From NCBI RefSeq assembly GCF_022690765.1, contig NZ_JALCZA010000040.1, forward strand, positions 1 through 42,716: DNA of 42,716 nucleotides. Reading direction: 5' to 3'. The position numbers and the translations under genes are program-made. The stretch comes from Anaeromyxobacter oryzisoli. Its GTDB lineage: Bacteria; Myxococcota; Myxococcia; Myxococcales; Anaeromyxobacteraceae. The notes beneath the pieces were generated by a model, which was not told where the DNA came from, did not search any database, and saw only the letters and a list, made by a program, of their open reading frames with translations. Below, in pieces: positions 34,891-42,716 of this stretch (within the stretch, counting starts at the first letter, position 1; each line of letters begins with the position of its first letter).

Positions 34891-35172
34891 CTACCGGCGA
34901 ATCACGAAAGGCTCCGCGGGATCGCTCCCGTGCGCCCTCCACGTCACCTCGACCCCGTCCACGCGCGCCGCCGGCGGCCCGCGGTGGCACCAGGCGACGA
35001 GCGCCTCGACGTCGTCCCGCCTCCCCTCCGCCTCGGCCTCCACCCGCCCGTCGGCGAGGTTGCGGACCCAGCCGCCGAGCCGCAGCCGGCGGGCCTCGTC
35101 CACGGTGGCCTGCCGGAACGCGACCCCCTGCACCAGGCCGGAGACGACGATGTGGGCACGGACGCGATCCAT
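34891..35172 (-). CDS. acyP: Acylphosphatase
   Basis: 93 residues, a full-length acylphosphatase. It hydrolyses carboxyl-phosphate bonds in small metabolites. The catalytic signature is intact: VSGLVQGVAFRQATVDEAR (GxVQGVxFR, with the phosphate-binding loop and Arg) and the Asn in GGWVRNLADGRVEAEAEG. The ATG at 35172 has a strong GGAGGAGAG ribosome-binding site. It follows ligA by 43 nt and is probably in the same transcript. Confidence 0.95.
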   Translation of the reverse strand: MDRVRAHIVVSGLVQGVAFRQATVDEARRLRLGGWVRNLADGRVEAEAEGRRDDVEALVAWCHRGPPAARVDGVEVTWRAHGSDPAEPFVIRR

Positions 35173-35215
35173 CTCTCCTCCATTCGGCCGACGCGCGAGG
35201 CGCCGGGCGCGACGA

Positions 35216-37517
<2,302 letters not shown>

Positions 37518-37609
37518 TGCAGTCTCTCCTCGGCCTCCTCCTCGAGACCGCACGCCGCTCCCGACGGCCCCGCCCGCTGCACCGGGCGAACTCGCTCCCC
37601 GAGACAGAC

Positions 37610-38923
37610 ATGCCCGCCGCCGCACCGACCGCCACGCCCGCCCCGTCCAGCCTCACCGACCTCAAGCACCTGAAGGTGGCCGAGCTCGCGCGGATGGCCC
37701 GCGAGCTGAACGTCGAGGACGCCGGCGCGATGAAGAAGCAGGACCTCATCTTCGCGATCCTGCAGGCGCAGACGAAGGCGGCGGAGCAGGCGAAGGAGGA
37801 GATGGAGGTCGGGGGCGAGGGGACGCTCGAGGTGCTCCCCGACGGCTTCGGGTTCCTGCGCAGCCCGGACTTCTCCTACCTGCCGGGCCCCGACGACATC
37901 TACGTCTCGCCGTCCCAGATCCGCCGCTTCGGGCTCCGCACCGGCGACACGGTCCGCGGGACGGTGCGGCAGCCCAAGGAGGGCGAGCGCTACTTCGCGC
38001 TGCTCAAGGTGGACTCGATCAACGGCGAGCCCCCCGACGAGAGCCAGGCGAAGGCCCTCTTCGACAACCTCACGCCGCTCTACCCGACGGAGCGGCTCCG
38101 GCTCGAGCACGACCCGAACGAGATGACCACGCGGGTGGTCGATCTCTTCGCCCCGATCGGGAAGGGCCAGCGGTGCCTGATCGTCTCGCCGCCGCGCGCG
38201 GGCAAGACCGTCCTCCTCCAGAACATCGCCAACGCGGTCACGACCAATCACCCGGAGTGCACCCTCATCGTGCTGCTCATCGACGAGCGGCCCGAGGAGG
38301 TCACCGACATGGAGCGGACGGTGAAGGGCGAGGTGGTCGCCTCGACCTTCGACGAGCCCGCCTCCCGGCACGTGCAGGTCGCGGAGATGGTGATCGAGAA
38401 GGCCCGTCGCCTGGTCGAGCACAAGCGGGACGTGGTGATCCTGCTCGACTCGATCACCCGCCTCGCCCGCGCCTACAACTCCACCGTGCCCCCGTCCGGC
38501 AAGATCCTCTCGGGCGGCGTGGACTCCAACGCGCTCCACAAGCCGAAGCGGTTCTTCGGCGCCGCGCGGAACATCGAGGAGGGCGGCTCGCTCACCATCA
38601 TCGGGACCGCGCTCGTGGACACCGGCAGCCGGATGGACGAGGTGATCTTCGAGGAGTTCAAGGGGACCGGGAACTCCGAGATCGTCCTCGACCGCAAGCT
38701 GATGGAGAAGCGGATCTTCCCCTGCATGGACATCGGGAAGAGCGGCACGCGCAAGGAGGAGCTGCTCCTGCCCGCGGACTGGCTCTCGAAGATCTACATC
38801 CTCCGCCAGACGATCCTGAACGGGCTCGACAACGTCGAGGCGATGAAGTTCATCCTCGACAAGTTCCGCCAGGTGAAGAACCACGACGAGTTCTTCAAGA
38901 TGATGGTGGGCGGGGGCAAGTAG
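37610..38923 (+). CDS. rho: Transcription termination factor Rho
   Basis: 437 residues. Hexameric RNA helicase. The N-terminal helix bundle starts [20 protein letters not shown]; the cold-shock-like RNA-binding domain has [20 protein letters not shown] and [15 protein letters not shown]; the ATPase core has Walker [13 protein letters not shown] and Walker [17 protein letters not shown]; the secondary RNA-site motifs ([20 protein letters not shown]) are intact. The ATG at 37610 was chosen; a longer frame starts inside the promoter. Divergent from ligA. Confidence 0.97.
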   Translation: MPAAAPTATPAPSSLTDLKHLKVAELARMARELNVEDAGAMKKQDLIFAILQAQTKAAEQAKEEMEVGGEGTLEVLPDGFGFLRSPDFSYLPGPDDIYVSPSQIRRFGLRTGDTVRGTVRQPKEGERYFALLKVDSINGEPPDESQAKALFDNLTPLYPTERLRLEHDPNEMTTRVVDLFAPIGKGQRCLIVSPPRAGKTVLLQNIANAVTTNHPECTLIVLLIDERPEEVTDMERTVKGEVVASTFDEPASRHVQVAEMVIEKARRLVEHKRDVVILLDSITRLARAYNSTVPPSGKILSGGVDSNALHKPKRFFGAARNIEEGGSLTIIGTALVDTGSRMDEVIFEEFKGTGNSEIVLDRKLMEKRIFPCMDIGKSGTRKEELLLPADWLSKIYILRQTILNGLDNVEAMKFILDKFRQVKNHDEFFKMMVGGGK

Positions 38924-38988
38924 CCGATCCCATCGTGGCCCGGCGGGCGTCCGGCCGCGCGGCACGGCCCAGGGGCACAGACGAGGGG

Positions 38989-39016
38989 TTGACCTGCCCG
39001 CCCGATCCGGTTAGAT
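38989..39016 (+). promoter_or_regulatory. Sigma-70 promoter of rpmE
   Basis: TTGACC (38989-38994), 16-nt spacer, TTAGAT (39011-39016). Five of six -35 bases match and four of six -10 bases. Start expected near 39023, about 64 nt before the ATG. Confidence 0.65.
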
Positions 39017-39086
39017 CGCGCGACTCCCATTCACCGGGCCCGGACCATCGCCCGACCTGCGCGATGCAAGCGGCCCAGAGGCGAAC

Positions 39087-39476
39087 ATGAAGGAAGGCAT
39101 CCACCCCGACTACAAGGCCGCCAAGGTCGTCTGCGCGTGCGGGAACGTCATCGAGACCCGCTCGGTCCGCGGCGACTTCCACATCGACATCTGCGCCGCG
39201 TGCCACCCGTTCTTCACGGGCAAGCAGAAGATCATGGACACCGCGGGGCGCATCGAGAAGTTCAAGACGCGCTACGCCGCCGCCACCGCGGCGAAGGCCG
39301 AGGCCCCCGCGAAGCCCGCGCCGGCGCCGAAGAAGGCCGCCCCCGCGGCCCCCAAGGAGAACCGGGCCGCGAAGCGTGCGAAGGCCGGCAAGTCGAAGCC
39401 GAAGACCGAGGCCGCTCCGGCCGAGGCCGCCGTCGCGCCGGCCGCCGAGCCCGCCCCCGAGGCGAAGCCGGAGTAG
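39087..39476 (+). CDS. rpmE: Large ribosomal subunit protein bL31 with long C-terminal tail
   Basis: 129 residues; normal bL31 has about 70. The first 65 are a typical zinc-binding bL31: [19 protein letters not shown] and [20 protein letters not shown], giving the Cys pairs CxC and CxxC. The rest is an Ala/Lys/Pro-rich tail without family match, like the tails of the HU, HisD and RNase E/G proteins here. Zinc-type (C+) bL31 in the 50S subunit. It has its own promoter and a terminator. Confidence 0.95.
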   Translation: MKEGIHPDYKAAKVVCACGNVIETRSVRGDFHIDICAACHPFFTGKQKIMDTAGRIEKFKTRYAAATAAKAEAPAKPAPAPKKAAPAAPKENRAAKRAKAGKSKPKTEAAPAEAAVAPAAEPAPEAKPE

Positions 39477-39509
39477 CCGGAGCTTCTTCGATCGAGGCTG
39501 CGGGATCTG

Positions 39510-39533
39510 GACGGCGCCCCCCGGGGCGCCGTC
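39510..39533 (+). terminator. Intrinsic terminator of rpmE
   Basis: GACGGCGCCC, four-base loop, GGGCGCCGTC: a perfect stem of at least 10 bp, followed by TTCGTCT. It lies 34 nt beyond the rpmE stop. Confidence 0.75.
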
Positions 39534-39659
39534 TTCGTCTGCGGGGTCGATCGGCGCGGACCGCCGGGCCGAAGGCGGACCGCCGGGCGAGCGCACGCCA
39601 TCCGCGCGGTCGGGGAGGCGCGCTTGCGATCCCCTCCTCCGCGATCTAGAGGGTCGCGC

Positions 39660-39845
39660 ATGACGACTCCCGATCGGCCGCGCCCGTCGCGGCGCGGCCT
39701 CACCGAGTACCTGTTCCTGATCGGGTTCCTCGTCCTCGCCGCCGCCGGCGCGGTCGCCGTGTTCGGCGACGAGCTCCGCGCCGCGTTCGGCGTCCGCCCG
39801 CTCCCCGGCGCGGCGGCGCGCGCGCCGGACGCCCCGCTCCGCTGA
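39660..39845 (+). CDS. Small single-pass membrane protein
   Basis: 61 residues, no family recognised. An Arg/Pro-rich start, one transmembrane helix (EYLFLIGFLVLAAAGAVAVF, about 16-35), and a short outer or cytosolic tail rich in Ala and Pro. The ATG at 39660 lacks a clear ribosome-binding site. It lies between the rpmE terminator and the NtrC-type gene, 38 nt before the latter. Codon use is as GC-rich as in its neighbours, which supports a real gene. Confidence 0.5.
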   Translation: MTTPDRPRPSRRGLTEYLFLIGFLVLAAAGAVAVFGDELRAAFGVRPLPGAAARAPDAPLR

Positions 39846-39882
39846 CGGACGCGCCGAGCGGCGGCGGTGTATCCTCCGCCGG

Positions 39883-41316
<1,434 letters not shown>

Positions 41317-41328
41317 TCCCGGCCGCGG

Positions 41329-41341
41329 TGCCAAATTGGCG
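41329..41341. promoter_or_regulatory. Candidate activator site 1 upstream of gspC
   Basis: TGCCA-AAT-TGGCG, an inverted repeat with one mismatch, just after the stop of the NtrC-type gene. Centre at about -165 from the expected gspC start site. Its A/T core is striking in this GC-rich sequence. Confidence 0.6.
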
Positions 41342-41368
41342 CCCGCGCGGGCGCCGCCCAGGTGCGAT

Positions 41369-41381
41369 TGCCAGTTTGGCA
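41369..41381. promoter_or_regulatory. Candidate activator site 2 upstream of gspC
   Basis: TGCCA-GTT-TGGCA, a perfect 5-bp inverted repeat (6 bp with the flanking TT...AA), centred 40 bp from site 1, about four helix turns on the same face of DNA. Centre at about -125 from the expected start site, as normal for NtrC-type activators. A perfect 18-bp GC palindrome (41338-41355) lies between the two sites and may end the activator gene's transcript. Confidence 0.6.
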
Positions 41382-41473
41382 AGGGCGGCGGGCCGGCGGC
41401 CGGCCGGGCGGCGCCGGCGACGGGATTTCCCCGTGTTCGCGCGGGGTTCAACGAGCAGTCCGGACCGGGCCGA

Positions 41474-41489
41474 TGGCACGTCCGTTGCT
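41474..41489 (+). promoter_or_regulatory. Sigma-54 promoter of the type II secretion operon
   Basis: TGGCACG-TCCG-TTGCT is a perfect match to the consensus TGGCACG-N4-TTGCW. Transcription should start near 41500, giving a leader of about 15 nt before the gspC ATG at 41515. Confidence 0.85.
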
Positions 41490-41514
41490 ATTTCGGCTCC
41501 AGGGCAAGGCCCCC

Positions 41515-42501
41515 ATGCTCGATCTCTTCTTCCGCAAGTACGCCTGGACCGCGAACCTCGCCCTGCTCTTCGTGGCGGCGTGGCTCTCGGCGAAGACGGT
41601 CAACACGTTCGTCGGCGCGGTGATCCGTCCGAAGCCGGCGGTGGATCTGAACCTCGCCGCCGTCCCTCCCTCGCGCCCGGTGCTGCCCCTCGCGATGGAC
41701 GAGGCGAAGCTCTACCACCTCATCGGCCAGTCCCCGCCGAAGCGCGAGGAGGAGGCCGGCGCGACGGCGGCCCCGTCGCGGCCGCAGAACTGCCAGGACC
41801 CGCGCGCCACCCCGGTGCGCTCCGATCTGCGGCTCCAGCTCGTGGCGACGGTGATCGCGGAGCGGCCGAGCTCGTCGCTCGCGACGATCTCCGACCTGTC
41901 GAGCCGCCAGACCGCGGTCTACGGCGTCGGGGAGCAGGTCGGGGGCGCCGAGCTGCTCGGGCTCGAGCGGGTGAAGGACGACGGCGACGCGACCGGGAAC
42001 GCGTTCAAGATCGTGGCGGTCATCTGCAACGCCGGGACGAAGGAGTACCTCGACTTCGAGGGCGGGGGCACGGCGGACGCGATCCCGCCGGCGGGCAACA
42101 TCGGCCGGGCGCCGGTGCCTGCCCCAGGCTTCCCCGGGCGGCCGGCGGCGCCGGTCGGGGGTGTCCGGGCGGTCGGTCCGGACAAGTACACCATCGACCG
42201 GAACGTCATCGACTCCACCCTGTCGAACCTCAACAACATCGCGACGCAGGCGCGGATCGTCCCCTCCTTCAAGAACGGCGTCGCGAACGGCTTCAAGCTC
42301 TTCTCCATCCAGCCGGGATCGCTCTACGCCTCCATCGGCATCGAGAACGGCGACGTGATCCAGCGGATCAACGGGTACGAGATCAACTCTCCGGAGAAGG
42401 CGCTCGAGCTGTACCAGAAGCTCCGGGAGGTGGGACACGTGACCATCGACGTGGAGCGCCAGGGCAGGCCCATCCAGAAGCAGTACGACGTGACGCCGTG
42501 A
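41515..42501 (+). CDS. gspC: Type II secretion system protein GspC
   Basis: 328 residues. Short cytosolic start, a single membrane helix (about 12-28), then the periplasmic HR domain (about 70-185: SDLRLQLVATVIAERPSSSL, TAVYGVGEQVGGAELLGLER), a Pro/Gly-rich linker, and a C-terminal PDZ domain (about 235-325: SIQPGSLYASIGIENGDVIQ, RINGYEINSPEKALELYQKL). In the type II secretion system GspC links the inner-membrane platform to the secretin GspD. ATG 41515 begins MLDLFFRKYAW; an upstream in-frame ATG at 41473 lies inside the sigma-54 promoter and is rejected. Probably the first gene of a gsp operon. Confidence 0.9.
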   Translation: MLDLFFRKYAWTANLALLFVAAWLSAKTVNTFVGAVIRPKPAVDLNLAAVPPSRPVLPLAMDEAKLYHLIGQSPPKREEEAGATAAPSRPQNCQDPRATPVRSDLRLQLVATVIAERPSSSLATISDLSSRQTAVYGVGEQVGGAELLGLERVKDDGDATGNAFKIVAVICNAGTKEYLDFEGGGTADAIPPAGNIGRAPVPAPGFPGRPAAPVGGVRAVGPDKYTIDRNVIDSTLSNLNNIATQARIVPSFKNGVANGFKLFSIQPGSLYASIGIENGDVIQRINGYEINSPEKALELYQKLREVGHVTIDVERQGRPIQKQYDVTP

Positions 42502-42524
42502 ACCCCGGTGCTCGAAGGGATGCC

Positions 42525-42716
42525 ATGAAGACGCGCCTCGCAGCCCTCCTCCTCGCTCCGACGCTCGCGCTCGCGCAGGTGCCGCTCGGTCCCTCCGGCA
42601 TGCCGCCGCGGCCGACCTCGCCGGTGCCGCCGCCCGGCGGGGCGCCGGGCGAGCCAGGCGAGCCGGAGCCCACGACGCCCGCCGTGCCGCCCCCGGCGAC
42701 GCCGCCGGGCGCCGCG
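42525..42716 (+). CDS. gspD: Probable secretin GspD, start only
   Basis: Begins at ATG 42525, with AAGGG upstream, and runs off the right edge after 64 residues. A typical signal peptide comes first (MKTRLAALLLAPTLALAQV, probably cut after LALA), then a Pro/Gly/Ala-rich exported region. No secretin domain is reached. GspD is assigned from position directly after gspC and from the export signal; it is therefore tentative. Confidence 0.55.
   Translation, partial: MKTRLAALLLAPTLALAQVPLGPSGMPPRPTSPVPPPGGAPGEPGEPEPTTPAVPPPATPPGAA

Noticed and set aside
41473-41514. Upstream ATG for gspC at 41473
   Set aside because: It is the sigma-54 promoter itself (the ATG overlaps TGGCACG), so it would lie upstream of the transcript start.

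Overview
The window is very GC-rich, with almost every third codon position G or C. Its gene content points to a myxobacterium close to Anaeromyxobacter: an rpsU-yqeY-dnaG-rpoD operon, a DUF4388 protein, an erythrin-VIT iron transporter, a secretin-less-looking type III cluster and type II secretion genes. The genus is inferred from gene families and composition, not from a search. No insertion sequence, prophage, CRISPR array or rRNA was seen.

Layout. 1-4.2 kb: the end of a DUF4388/J-like protein, peptide deformylase, an acetate-transporter family protein and a double-hotdog thioesterase. 4.2-11.1 kb, minus strand: the macromolecular synthesis operon (rpsU, yqeY, dnaG, rpoD), followed by a CAU tRNA, a coiled-coil/zinc-ribbon protein and an RNase HI. 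11.1-16.0 kb, minus strand: histidine operon hisD-B-H-A-F-I-E, mostly overlapping genes. 16.2-19.0 kb: a ferritin-like/VIT iron transporter facing a DUF1704 metallopeptidase-like gene. 19.1-27.5 kb, plus strand: a type III secretion gene cluster. 27.5-37.3 kb, minus strand: an HU/IHF-type protein, a YihY/BrkB membrane protein, RNase E/G, a radical SAM-DUF2344 fusion, acylphosphatase and DNA ligase. 37.5-39.5 kb: rho and rpmE. 39.7-42.7 kb: a small membrane protein, an NtrC-type activator, gspC and the start of what is probably gspD.

The most interesting part is secretion and its control. The type III cluster encodes an inner-rod-like protein, lipoprotein SctJ, SctQ and the export gate SctR-S-T-U-V. 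A FliO-like gene lies exactly where flagellar operons carry fliO, so from sctQ on the order is flagellar (N-O-P-Q-R-flhB-flhA), although SctJ is of the non-flagellar type. No ATPase, stator, secretin, SctD or needle gene is recognisable here. A near-consensus sigma-54 promoter precedes the cluster. A perfect sigma-54 promoter with the same internal spacing and an equally short leader precedes gspC. Upstream of gspC are two TGCCA-N3-TGGCA-type sites, centred 40 bp apart, directly behind a gene for a sigma-54 activator. The two secretion systems therefore probably share sigma-54 control.

Other points: two convergent gene junctions carry the same CCGTGA/TCACGG-rich element; another carries four perfect hairpins in a row; hisI reads 151 nt into hisE in another frame; and dnaG seems to need a CUG start to keep its usual N-terminus.
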